A stretch of 40,734 nucleotides of DNA. Source: Pseudomonadota bacterium. GTDB lineage: Bacteria > Pseudomonadota > Gammaproteobacteria > QQUJ01. Location of the stretch: positions 1 to 40,734 of the forward strand of contig QQUJ01000002.1 in the NCBI GenBank assembly GCA_008501635.1, given 5' to 3'. The stretch's first letter is position 1; every line of letters starts with the position of its first letter. Shown piece by piece: positions 15,690 through 23,687 of this stretch. The notes beneath the pieces are model-generated. The model was given only the letters and a program-made list of their open reading frames with translations, ran no database searches and was not told where the DNA came from. The position numbers and the translations under genes are program-made.

Positions 15690-16247
15690 ATGCAGCCGCC
15701 GCCGACCGAGCCCGAACTCAGCGAGCTCCTCGACAAGATCGCCCGCGGCGACCAGCGGGCGCTCGAGCGTTTCTATTACCTGTTTCAGCATCGCGTCTAC
15801 GCCTACGCCCAGGCTCGCCTGGGCGATCCGCATCTGTCGGCCGAGATCATCAATGAGGTGATGATGGAGGTCTGGAAATCTGCTGGGCGATTCGAAGGGC
15901 GGTCCAAGGTGCAGACCTGGTTGCTGGGCATCGCACACCACAAGGTGGTCGACCGTTTGCGCAAAAAACCCGGTCCCGAGGTCGTGGAGCTGGATGACCA
16001 GCTGACCGACGATGGCGACGTCGGTATTGAGCGGGCACTGGCAGGCGTGGAAGACGCCGAGCGTCTGCAACACTGCCTGGACGGACTCTCTGACGAACAT
16101 CGCCAGGTGATGCACCTCGCTTTCGTTGAAGATCTCCCCTACGGCGAGATCGCCGAGGTTGCCGGGGTCCCGGTGGGGACTGTCAAGACCCGAATGTTTC
16201 ATGCCCGCAAACTGCTGAAACTCTGTTTAGGCGCAACCGGCTTGTAA
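15690..16247 (+). CDS. ECF-type RNA polymerase sigma factor
   Basis: A sigma-70-family protein of 185 residues with just regions 2 and 4. Region 2 (about 22–92) includes 'ALERFYYLFQHRVYAYAQARLGDPHLSAEIINEVMMEVWKSAGRFEGRSKVQTWLLGIAHHKVVDRLRK', where the -10 recognition segment is seen. Region 4 (about 125–178) ends with the helix-turn-helix 'LPYGEIAEVAGVPVGTVKTRMFHARKLL' that reads the -35. These factors are held at the membrane by an anti-sigma factor until an envelope signal arrives. The anti-sigma gene follows after 90 bp. It probably activates its own module, and perhaps other genes; I could not identify the promoter motif it uses. Confidence 0.95.
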   Translation: MQPPPTEPELSELLDKIARGDQRALERFYYLFQHRVYAYAQARLGDPHLSAEIINEVMMEVWKSAGRFEGRSKVQTWLLGIAHHKVVDRLRKKPGPEVVELDDQLTDDGDVGIERALAGVEDAERLQHCLDGLSDEHRQVMHLAFVEDLPYGEIAEVAGVPVGTVKTRMFHARKLLKLCLGATGL

Positions 16248-16337
16248 ATTGCCGGAAAACTGAACGGAAGATGAACCAGCACCGTCAAATCTACGACTCA
16301 AGGGATAGCCAAACGCCAACCAGACGAAGTAAAGCCG

Positions 16338-16943
16338 ATGCCAACGCCTGACAACAATCGTCGCGAAATCGAAAATCTGCTGCCTGCCTATGTCAACGGC
16401 ACCTTAAGCGACGCGGAGTGCCGCAAGGTCGATGAGTACATCACCCAACATCCGGAGGTTCGCTCCGAGCTCGAGTGGTTGAAGGCTTTGCGCAGCGGCA
16501 TGAAAACCCTGCCTACCGGCAATGCGCCGGGAGAAATGGGCTGGCAACGCCTGCGCCGCGAACTCCGCAGTGAGACCGAAACCGGTAGCCCCTCGCGTGG
16601 TTCGGCCTGGTGGAAACCGGCGGTGGCTGCTGCGGCGGTGATTATCATTGTGCAAGCGGCCTTGTTGGCCGGGATGGGTCCGAAAGATGAGCGCTTCCAA
16701 CCCCTGTCCGGGTCAGCCGGCCAGGACAACGTTATCCAGATCCAATTTCATCCGGGCGCCACTGAACTGCAGATCCGCACGCTGCTGAACAGCATCGACG
16801 CCCAGGTGGTAGCCGGTCCCGGCGCGCTCGGGCTTTATCGAATCCAGGTTGATTCACCCGAGCCCTCCCCACAGGCGCTACAGCAGGCGCTCGACAGGCT
16901 CCGTGAACACGGCGACGTGGTGATCCATGCCAGTACTGATTAG
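16338..16943 (+). CDS. Single-pass membrane anti-sigma factor with protease-prodomain-like periplasmic part
   Basis: A protein of 201 residues. Residues 8–50 ('REIENLLPAYVNGTLSDAECRKVDEYI') match the anti-sigma domain of the RskA/ChrR group. The zinc-binding His-x3-Cys-x2-Cys is absent: only one Cys is present, so this is a zinc-free type. Residues 94–113 form one membrane helix. Residues 131–198 form a compact alpha/beta domain ('NVIQIQFHPGATELQIRTLL', 'GALGLYRIQVDSPEPSPQAL') resembling subtilase pro-domains. It should sequester the sigma factor encoded upstream and put this domain into the periplasm. Its stop overlaps the protease start by 17 bp, suggesting coupled translation and a shared job. 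Confidence 0.88.
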   Translation: MPTPDNNRREIENLLPAYVNGTLSDAECRKVDEYITQHPEVRSELEWLKALRSGMKTLPTGNAPGEMGWQRLRRELRSETETGSPSRGSAWWKPAVAAAAVIIIVQAALLAGMGPKDERFQPLSGSAGQDNVIQIQFHPGATELQIRTLLNSIDAQVVAGPGALGLYRIQVDSPEPSPQALQQALDRLREHGDVVIHASTD

Positions 16944-18744
16944 AAAGCGTCGCGTACGCGCTGCGTTTTGTTCGGCACCTCTCCTGCTGATCCTGACAAC
17001 GGGAGCAGCTTTTGCGGCGCCACCTTCGACATCCCCCCAAATAACATTGCCGTCACCCAGCGTTTCGCGCGGATTCGGCACCTTCGTGATTACCATTCCA
17101 ATCATCAGCGGTTTCACCCCCGCAACCTGCATCAGCAAGGGGGGCAGTGTCACCATCCAGGGCAAGCATTTCGGCAATCAGTCGGGCAAAGGCGTCGCAC
17201 TGGGCGGGCACGGGATTCACGTCGATGCACAGATACTGAGTTGGAGCGATGCCTCCATCACCGTGCGCATTCCTAACGATCCCAAGATTCAACTGAACCA
17301 GTGGTATTACCTGGGTATCGAGCAGGCCAATCATGGCAAGTGGTTGAGCAATATCAACAAGAACATCACCATTTGCGCCTCTGCGCCCCTCGCCGCTCCC
17401 AAACTCACGCTGCCCATGCCGGGTACGCCCAGCGGACCTGCTATTGTCCTTCCGCCGGCGGGATCGGGCGCCTCCGCGCAACCACCTCCGGAATCGACCC
17501 CAGCGCCCGAGTACGGCGGCGAGTGGCCGGGCGAAAGCGGCTATCCCGGCGATTCCGGATACTACGGAGACAGCGGCGGCCTCCCACAACCCTCCTATGG
17601 CAGCCTGCTCAGTTCGCCACTGCCACCGGTACCGCAAGTGCCGCCGGTCGCGCCGGAAGCAGAGAAATCCGACATCGAGCCGGCAGAGGTGGTCATCATT
17701 CACAGCAGTCCTGATGAGGCCCGTCAGTTCGCTGAGACCGCAAGAGGTATGGGTCTCTCCATAAAACGCCGGCGCACACTGAAGGGCCTAGGTCTGGTGG
17801 TCAGTGTCGTGCGCCTGCCCGTCGGCATGACGGTCAGCGACGCGTTGCTGCAGCTACGCGGCCAGCTGCCCGATCTATGGGCCGACGCCAATCACCGGTT
17901 TACCCTGCAAGCGGATGCAGACCCCAAGTCCTACGCCTTGCGCATGATGGGATGGGATGGTCAGGGCGTTTCCTGCAATACACCGATCCGCATAGGGATG
18001 ATCGATACCACGGTGACGAACCAACACCCCGTCTTGCAGGGAGCACAGATCACCCAGAAATCGTTTCTGCCGTCCGGTATCGAGCCTGCGCCCCCGCGCC
18101 ACGGAACCGCGGTTGCAGCCCTTTTGGTCGCGCAAGGAGAGCACGAGGCCATGGCAGGGTTGGTGCCTGCCGCCCAACTCTTCGTGGCGGGCGTTTTTCG
18201 CGGCCGCGACGATGCGCTGGACACCTCGGCGGAGCGGATTGCATACGCACTCGACTGGCTGTTGGAACAACGGGTTTCCACGATCAATCTGAGCCTCGGC
18301 GGACCCCGCAATTTGCTGGTGGAAGCGGCGCTGCACCGTGTCATGCAGACGGGCGTGGTAGTCGTGGCCGCCGCCGGCAATGGGGGGGCGAAGGGCGCAC
18401 CTGTTTACCCGGCCGCGCAGCAGGGAGTGATCGCAGTGACCGCCATCGATGCCGATGCCCGCCTCTACCGGAACGCGACGCACGGCGACTATGTGGTGTT
18501 CAGCGCCCCCGGGGTGGATGTGTGGAGCGCCGACGCCAGGGGTGGCGGTGCCTACTTTTCCGGAACCTCCTACGCCACGCCATTTGTCACGGCCGCTCTC
18601 GCTACGCGCATCACGCGAATGGCACCCGCCGCGGTGATCGAAGCCCAGAAAAAATCGGTTATCGATTTGGGAACACCCGGACGCGACCCCGAATATGGTT
18701 GGGGGCTGATTCAGAGCGCCGGTCGTTGCCCATCGTCTTCCTGA
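16927..18744 (+). CDS. Exported S8 (subtilisin-like) serine protease
   Basis: A protein of 605 residues. A signal peptide (1–30, ending GAAFA) precedes an IPT/TIG-like fold (about 58–150, with 'GGSVTIQGKHFG' and 'SWSDASITVRIP'), a Pro/Gly/Tyr-rich linker (about 151–250), a pro-domain-like segment (253–325) and the subtilisin domain (about 335–600). The catalytic triad is complete: Asp360 in RIGMIDTTV, His392 in RHGTAVAALL, Ser548 in SGTSYATPFV. The oxyanion Asn485 lies in AAAGNGG. Thus it should be active in the periplasm or outside the cell. The start overlaps the anti-sigma gene. It may cleave the anti-sigma domain or the neighbouring barrel or secreted proteins; this is inference. Confidence 0.92.
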   Translation: MPVLIRKRRVRAAFCSAPLLLILTTGAAFAAPPSTSPQITLPSPSVSRGFGTFVITIPIISGFTPATCISKGGSVTIQGKHFGNQSGKGVALGGHGIHVDAQILSWSDASITVRIPNDPKIQLNQWYYLGIEQANHGKWLSNINKNITICASAPLAAPKLTLPMPGTPSGPAIVLPPAGSGASAQPPPESTPAPEYGGEWPGESGYPGDSGYYGDSGGLPQPSYGSLLSSPLPPVPQVPPVAPEAEKSDIEPAEVVIIHSSPDEARQFAETARGMGLSIKRRRTLKGLGLVVSVVRLPVGMTVSDALLQLRGQLPDLWADANHRFTLQADADPKSYALRMMGWDGQGVSCNTPIRIGMIDTTVTNQHPVLQGAQITQKSFLPSGIEPAPPRHGTAVAALLVAQGEHEAMAGLVPAAQLFVAGVFRGRDDALDTSAERIAYALDWLLEQRVSTINLSLGGPRNLLVEAALHRVMQTGVVVVAAAGNGGAKGAPVYPAAQQGVIAVTAIDADARLYRNATHGDYVVFSAPGVDVWSADARGGGAYFSGTSYATPFVTAALATRITRMAPAAVIEAQKKSVIDLGTPGRDPEYGWGLIQSAGRCPSSS

Positions 18745-18937
18745 TCGACGGTTCCAGTCACCCTGAGTTCAACCTGTTCACCCTTGTCTCGGTGCCGAAT
18801 ATCCGGCATCCTGCGGGCTTTCCCATGGATTTGGTCAATTAATGCCATGACACGCGTGATGCAGCCCGGGATATGGGAGGGCGACTGCGCATCGGCGGGT
18901 GGATAGGCACACTGCTCCAGAGTCAAAGCGGCAAGAG

Positions 18938-20539
18938 ATGAACGAAAAACGGGTATACATCTACGACAGCACGCTGCGCGATGGCGCGCAGACGCAAGGT
19001 GTGGATTTCAGCGCGGCCGACAAGATCGCCATTGCGCTGGAGATGGATCGGCTGGGTTTCGACTACATCGAAGGTGGCTGGCCCGGTGCCAACCCCACGG
19101 ACAACGCCTTTTTCGCCGAGGCGCCCCAGTTGCACCGGTCGCGCCTGGCGGCTTTCGGCATGACACGCCGCGCCGGCAAGGGCGTCGAGGATGACCCCGG
19201 TTTAAAGGCGCTCCTCGATACCGGGGCGCCGGTTATCACCATCGTGGGCAAGACCTGGGACTTTCACACCGACGTCGCGCTGGGCATCGATCTCGACGAA
19301 AACGTTGCCATGATCAGCGAAAGCATCGCCTATGTAGCCAGCAAGGTCGACGAGGTGATGTTCGATGCCGAGCATTTCTTCGATGGCTACAAATCCAATC
19401 CCCAATTTGCCCTGCGGTGCTGCAAGGCGGCACTGGATGCCGGCGCGCGCTGGATCGTCATGTGCGACACCAACGGCGGCACGCTGCCCAAGGAGATTGA
19501 ATCCATTGTCGTCGAGGTAGCCAAGACCATCCCCGGCGATCACCTGGGCATCCACTGCCACAACGACACCGGAAATGCAGTGGCCAACAGTCTGCTCGCC
19601 GTTCAGGCGGGCGTACGCCAGGTGCAGGGAACCCTCAATGGGTTGGGCGAGCGGTGCGGCAACACCAACCTGATCTCGATTATCCCGTCACTGATGCTGA
19701 AGCTCGATCTCGACACCGGCATCGATCACAACGAGCTGACCCGCCTCACCCATGTCTCGCGTGTGCTCGATGAGCGGCTCAATCGACCTCCTGCCCGTAG
19801 CGCGCCCTACGTCGGCGAGTCGGCCTTCGCTCACAAGGGCGGCTTGCACGTCTCGGCGGTCGAGAAGGATCCCAAGTGCTACGAACATATCGTGCCGGAG
19901 CTGGTCGGCAACCGCCGACACATCGTCGTCTCCGATCAGGCGGGGCGCTCCAATATTCTGGCGCGCTTTCGCGAGATCGGCATTGACATTGAGGCTGACA
20001 GTCCGCAGATCAATCAATTGGTTGAAGAGGTCAAGCATCGGGAGTACTACGGCTACGCCTACGATGGCGCCGAGGCCAGCTTCGAACTCCTGGCCCGCCG
20101 TGCGCTGGAGGGAATTCCGGATTTCTTCCGTCTGACCAGCTTCCGCGTCATCGACGAACGGCGCTGGAACGCAAAAAGCGAGCTGATCACCATGTCGGAG
20201 GCGACGGTGAAACTCGACGTGGGTAGCGAGCATTTCATGTCGGTGGCCGAAGGCAACGGGCCGGTAAACGCACTGGACGCCGCACTGCGCAAGGTGTTGA
20301 TCCCCATCTACCCCACACTGGCCGATCTCAGGCTGGTCGACTACAAGGTGCGCATTCTCACCCCCGGCGAGGGTACAGCGGCGGTCACGCGGGTGATGAT
20401 CGAGAGCGCCAATGGACATGGTGACAACTGGTCGACGGTGGGCGTCTCCGCCAACGTCATCGACGCCTCGTTCAATGCCCTGCACGACAGCATCACCTAC
20501 AAGCTGCTGCGCAGTAACACCGCGCCGCGCACCGATTGA
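18938..20539 (+). CDS. cimA: Citramalate synthase/2-isopropylmalate synthase-family enzyme
   Basis: A protein of 533 residues from ATG 18938 (a GTG at 18899 would add 13 residues with no family similarity). The TIM-barrel N-terminus has YDSTLRDGAQTQGVDFS, with the conserved metal-binding and catalytic Arg-Asp, and 'HCHNDTGNAVANSLLAVQAG' carries the two metal His. 'GTLNGLGERCGNTNLISIIPSL' follows, typical of the family. A C-terminal LeuA allosteric domain occupies about 420–533. The overall length and the 'EGGWPGANPTDNAFF' region fit the CimA branch, which condenses pyruvate and acetyl-CoA to (R)-citramalate for isoleucine synthesis; feedback control through the C-terminal domain is likely. 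It stands alone after the protease gene. Confidence 0.88.
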   Translation: MNEKRVYIYDSTLRDGAQTQGVDFSAADKIAIALEMDRLGFDYIEGGWPGANPTDNAFFAEAPQLHRSRLAAFGMTRRAGKGVEDDPGLKALLDTGAPVITIVGKTWDFHTDVALGIDLDENVAMISESIAYVASKVDEVMFDAEHFFDGYKSNPQFALRCCKAALDAGARWIVMCDTNGGTLPKEIESIVVEVAKTIPGDHLGIHCHNDTGNAVANSLLAVQAGVRQVQGTLNGLGERCGNTNLISIIPSLMLKLDLDTGIDHNELTRLTHVSRVLDERLNRPPARSAPYVGESAFAHKGGLHVSAVEKDPKCYEHIVPELVGNRRHIVVSDQAGRSNILARFREIGIDIEADSPQINQLVEEVKHREYYGYAYDGAEASFELLARRALEGIPDFFRLTSFRVIDERRWNAKSELITMSEATVKLDVGSEHFMSVAEGNGPVNALDAALRKVLIPIYPTLADLRLVDYKVRILTPGEGTAAVTRVMIESANGHGDNWSTVGVSANVIDASFNALHDSITYKLLRSNTAPRTD

Positions 20540-20608
20540 CTCGGCACGCTTTCCAACCGGAAGTGGAGGCCGGCAAACAGCTGGCCTTTTCTTTCGTACT
20601 ATCGCCGC

Positions 20609-21472
20609 TTACACCTCTTGCCAGTCTGCGCTATTGCGTATGTCTGGAAAGCCGATGGGGGGGATCGTTCCGTGGTATTGAACGGAAGCGGCTCCCCACT
20701 CCACGGCGCACCGCAACGCCCGTTCCATCGGTTCATCGCGCACCAACGCATGAATCAGGCCCGCCGCAAAAACGTCTCCAGCCCCCGTCGTATCCACCAC
20801 CCTGACCCGGGGTGCGGGCAACCGCAGCACCTGTTCTCCACTGTAGGCACTCGCCCCCTCCGCCCCGTTCGTCACCACGACCCAGCGCAGTTTCTCACCC
20901 GCCACCGCCCGGGCCGAGCGCCAAGGTTCCGCCAGAAAGCCGGCATCGAGGTCATCCGCGGACCCGACCAGAATGTGCGCCGGACGGCTACCGGCAGTCA
21001 GCGGCGGAATATGGGCAATCACCAGTGCCTGGTCCAGACATTCACGCAAGACCGGTGCGAACGCGGTGTCGGTACTGCGCAGATAGACACAGGCCGTGTT
21101 CTGTTCGCCAAGGGGCGCGGTAACCGGCAGTGACGCCCGGGACAGGTTGACAATCGTCCGACCGCCGGCGGGGTCGAGAAGCAGCAATGAACGGGTCGTC
21201 GCGGACGCCGAATCGTCGATCCAACAGACATCGATCCCTTCGCGGGACAGTGCTGTCAGCAACTCCCCCCCTTGGGAGTCGCCGCCAATCGCGCTGCGAA
21301 CGACAACCTCGTTTCCACCCCGTATCAACGCCAGCGCGGTATTGGCAGCACCGCCACCGATACGACGCCCTCGCATCCGCCCCTGGTTGTGCCCTCCCGA
21401 CTGCAGCGGCCTATCGAGTTCAACCACCTCATCCCAGGCAACGGAGCCGATCACAACGATTTTTGAGGCCAC
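20609..21472 (-). CDS. PfkB/ribokinase-family carbohydrate kinase
   Basis: A protein of 287 residues with the family's two signatures. Near the start, 'GRRIGGGAANTALALIRGG' is the substrate-side glycine pattern, and near the end 'DTTGAGDVFAAGLIHAL' includes the catalytic Asp and anion hole of PfkB motif 2. It phosphorylates a sugar, sugar phosphate or nucleoside with ATP. The sequence does not identify the substrate. It reads opposite to the SufE gene, sharing a 145-bp intergenic region with it, and opposite to the citramalate synthase gene at its 3' end. Confidence 0.88.
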   Translation of the reverse strand: MASKIVVIGSVAWDEVVELDRPLQSGGHNQGRMRGRRIGGGAANTALALIRGGNEVVVRSAIGGDSQGGELLTALSREGIDVCWIDDSASATTRSLLLLDPAGGRTIVNLSRASLPVTAPLGEQNTACVYLRSTDTAFAPVLRECLDQALVIAHIPPLTAGSRPAHILVGSADDLDAGFLAEPWRSARAVAGEKLRWVVVTNGAEGASAYSGEQVLRLPAPRVRVVDTTGAGDVFAAGLIHALVRDEPMERALRCAVEWGAASVQYHGTIPPIGFPDIRNSADWQEV

Positions 21473-21617
21473 GTGCTCATTCCTGTCTCTCCATCCCGTA
21501 CCACAGTATCATTCGCCGATCACGAACCCATCAATTGCGCCCACCTACGCACCATTGGAGACACGCGCAAAGGAGACGTATAATTCCCTACGATAACCCT
21601 AAGGATTGCACAGAGAG

Positions 21618-22040
21618 ATGTCACAGATCGATGATCTGATCAGCGGTTTCGAGATGTTGGGTGACTGGGAGCACCGCTACCAGTACCTGGCGGAGCTGGG
21701 CGAGAAGCTCACGCCGATGCCCGATGCGCTGCGCGTCGAGGCCAACAAAGTCAAACCCTGCATGAGTCAGGTGTGGGTCTACGCGCAACGGGATTCAGCG
21801 AATCCCGCACTGATCCATTTCTATGGGGATTGCGATACATCCATCATCAAAGGTGTGGTCGCACTGCTGATCAAACTCAGCAAAGGCAAAACACCCCAGG
21901 AGTTTATCGACCTCGATATCGACCACCTTTTCGAGGGCCTCAAACTTGCAGAACACCTCAGTCCCAACCGTCATGTGGGTATCTACGCCATTGTTGACGT
22001 CATGAAATCCCAGGCCTCTCAGCTCCTGGAAGCTGCCTGA
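21618..22040 (+). CDS. sufE: SufE-family iron-sulfur cluster assembly protein
   Basis: A protein of 140 residues that accepts sulfur from a cysteine desulfurase (SufS/CsdA) and enhances its activity. The active Cys lies in 'VKPCMSQVWVY', where most SufE proteins have K-V-x-G-C-x-S-x-V-W; here Pro replaces the Gly. 'FYGDCDTSIIKGVVALLIKLSKGKTPQEF' and 'LSPNRHVGIYAIVDVMKSQA' match the rest of the family. I chose ATG 21618; an upstream TTG at 21606 would add four residues. No sufS or other suf gene is in the window, so it acts with a partner encoded elsewhere. Confidence 0.92.
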   Translation: MSQIDDLISGFEMLGDWEHRYQYLAELGEKLTPMPDALRVEANKVKPCMSQVWVYAQRDSANPALIHFYGDCDTSIIKGVVALLIKLSKGKTPQEFIDLDIDHLFEGLKLAEHLSPNRHVGIYAIVDVMKSQASQLLEAA

Positions 22041-22558
22041 GAACGGATCTCGGCACGGCGAGCACCCGGTTTACCCACCCATCACCGGACGGCTCGGCGC
22101 CGACTGGCTGTACCAGAAGGTTTAGTCCTCACGAACCTCCTGCGGATCGGCGGCTATGTGCTGCGTGATCGAGGTTTACTGGCGCTGATCCCACAAATCC
22201 GCTGCCGCGATAGCACGTGACGGCGCAACTGATCCCACATCGAAACTGGGGATTTCCCCTAGATAGGCCGGGAATGTCCCAATTTCAATTGTCACGCCGT
22301 AGGCGCACGGTCAACAGTGGGCAAATCAAAAAAGCAGCCCTGGCCGGCACCGCCTTTCATTTGCCCTTGATAGGCACCAGGGGTCCGCGGCCAATCTGCA
22401 CGGTGGTGGTGCGGATATCCTTCGCACTCACGGGTCACCTTGCAGTAGGCGAGCCAAGGCGCGCATCCATGCCGATGGTTCAGGCTAATCTGGCGCCACA
22501 GCAATCACCGGGAGCCTTTGACCGTAACAGACAATTAATCAGAACGGAGGTCATATCT
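22041..22558. other. Intergenic region upstream of the GFA-domain gene
   Basis: These 518 bp hold no gene that I can support. A long frame from 22217 runs into the GFA gene but lacks family similarity ahead of residue 1 of that protein. A short frame after sufE ends in 'GRLGADWLYQKV' and a stop, which resembles a protein tail without a head. The last part, with GGAGG at 22546–22550, is the ribosome site of the next gene. Confidence 0.4.
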
Positions 22559-23122
22559 ATGAGCTTAATTGCCATCCATCCCGCCGTTGACAACGGCATT
22601 GCACCCGCCCAACCAGGTTTCTCGGGGGGCACCTTGAAATGCAATTGTTCCAGCAATCCCGTGGCGGTCAGAGTCACTGCACAATCAGCACACAATCATG
22701 TCTGTGGTTGTACGCAATGCTGGAAACCCGAAGGCGCCCTGTTCTCACAGGTCGCCGTCGTACCGCGGGGCAACGTATCAGTCACGGCCAACAAGGACAA
22801 ACTCAGCATCATCGATGCCAGTCAGACGATTCAGCGCTATGCCTGTAAAGAGTGCGGCGCGCATATGTACGGCCGTATCGAAGATGAAGGCCACCCTTTT
22901 TATGGACTGGATTTTATTCACACCGAGTTATCCGGTGAAAGCGGTTGGGCACCCGCAGGTTTTGCAGCGTTCGTTTCCTCTTTGATAGAAGGTGGCACTT
23001 CACCCGATGCGATGGAGAGTATTCGTGCCCGCCTGAGAGAACTTGGCCTTGAACCCTACGACTGCCTGTCCCCTCCATTAATGGACGCAATAGCAGCACA
23101 TACTGCCAATGCAAAGGCCTAG
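22559..23122 (+). CDS. gfa: GFA-domain protein, glutathione-dependent formaldehyde-activating enzyme type
   Basis: A protein of 187 residues from ATG 22559, eight bases after GGAGG. The zinc-binding cysteines of the GFA/CENP-V fold are there: [21 protein letters not shown] and [12 protein letters not shown]. The size and the '[27 protein letters not shown]' and '[35 protein letters not shown]' blocks fit S-(hydroxymethyl)glutathione synthase, which binds formaldehyde to glutathione for detoxification. It normally works with glutathione-dependent formaldehyde dehydrogenase, which is absent from this window. A strong terminator follows, so it is a single-gene unit. Confidence 0.88.
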   Translation: MSLIAIHPAVDNGIAPAQPGFSGGTLKCNCSSNPVAVRVTAQSAHNHVCGCTQCWKPEGALFSQVAVVPRGNVSVTANKDKLSIIDASQTIQRYACKECGAHMYGRIEDEGHPFYGLDFIHTELSGESGWAPAGFAAFVSSLIEGGTSPDAMESIRARLRELGLEPYDCLSPPLMDAIAAHTANAKA

Positions 23123-23195
23123 GATCTAGCATTTCCTGAAGAGCCGTTTCGCCCCATAGTCTCGTACTGTCTTAAAGCAACTGTTGTTGAGGATT

Positions 23196-23227
23196 GGCCG
23201 GGCACACCGCAGCCCGGCCTTCTTTTG
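23196..23227 (+). terminator. Intrinsic terminator after gfa
   Basis: GGCCGGGC (23196–23203) pairs with GCCCGGCC (23212–23219) across an 8-base loop, followed by TTCTTTT. It lies 74 bp past the gfa stop on the plus strand and is the expected shape of a rho-independent terminator. Confidence 0.85.
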
Positions 23228-23687
23228 CTGATTGCAACACCACAGCAGCAGGCGAAGTTGTCAGCGGCACTGGCACGAGCGCTGCCATTGACTTCGGTCA
23301 CCATCGCGACCGGCACAGGGCGCCAACGCATTCCGATCAAATCCCTGCTATTGAGCAACAGAGTCATGACAAGGGGTTTCTCATTCCTCAAAGCCGCTGA
23401 ACTTCGCGCAAACGAAACTTTGCTGGAATCCTGTCGAAACGGGTAAGGCGGGTCTGCGCGGCAACAGTGGATTTCCACAACAAGGGTGTTTATGCTTTTC
23501 AATACACTCGCTGTCAGTCTGGAAAAACACAACTCCCGCACTGACGGGGATTGATAGTGATCGATAAAGGGCTTGCGACCCGGATGGATACGCCGCATAG
23601 ACTAGAATTGATCTGCACGGCTGCTACCTACCGTCTGAAGCCAAACCATTTGCGATAACAATTCTCGATGATTGCATGGAGTTCACA
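23228..23687. other. Region upstream of the ABC importer operon
   Basis: About 460 bp with no gene that I can support. A 159-residue minus-strand frame through it (23598–23119) overlaps the gfa terminator and resembles no protein. The promoter of the importer operon must lie here. GGAG at 23676–23680, seven bases before ATG 23688, is the ribosome site of the binding-protein gene. Confidence 0.4.

Noticed and set aside
22217-22558. An upstream extension of the GFA-domain protein
   Set aside because: The extension has no similarity to the family, and GGAGG lies directly before the internal ATG at 22559.
23119-23598. A 159-residue minus-strand frame upstream of the ABC importer
   Set aside because: It crosses the gfa terminator, has an odd Ser/Arg/Cys-rich composition and no family motif.
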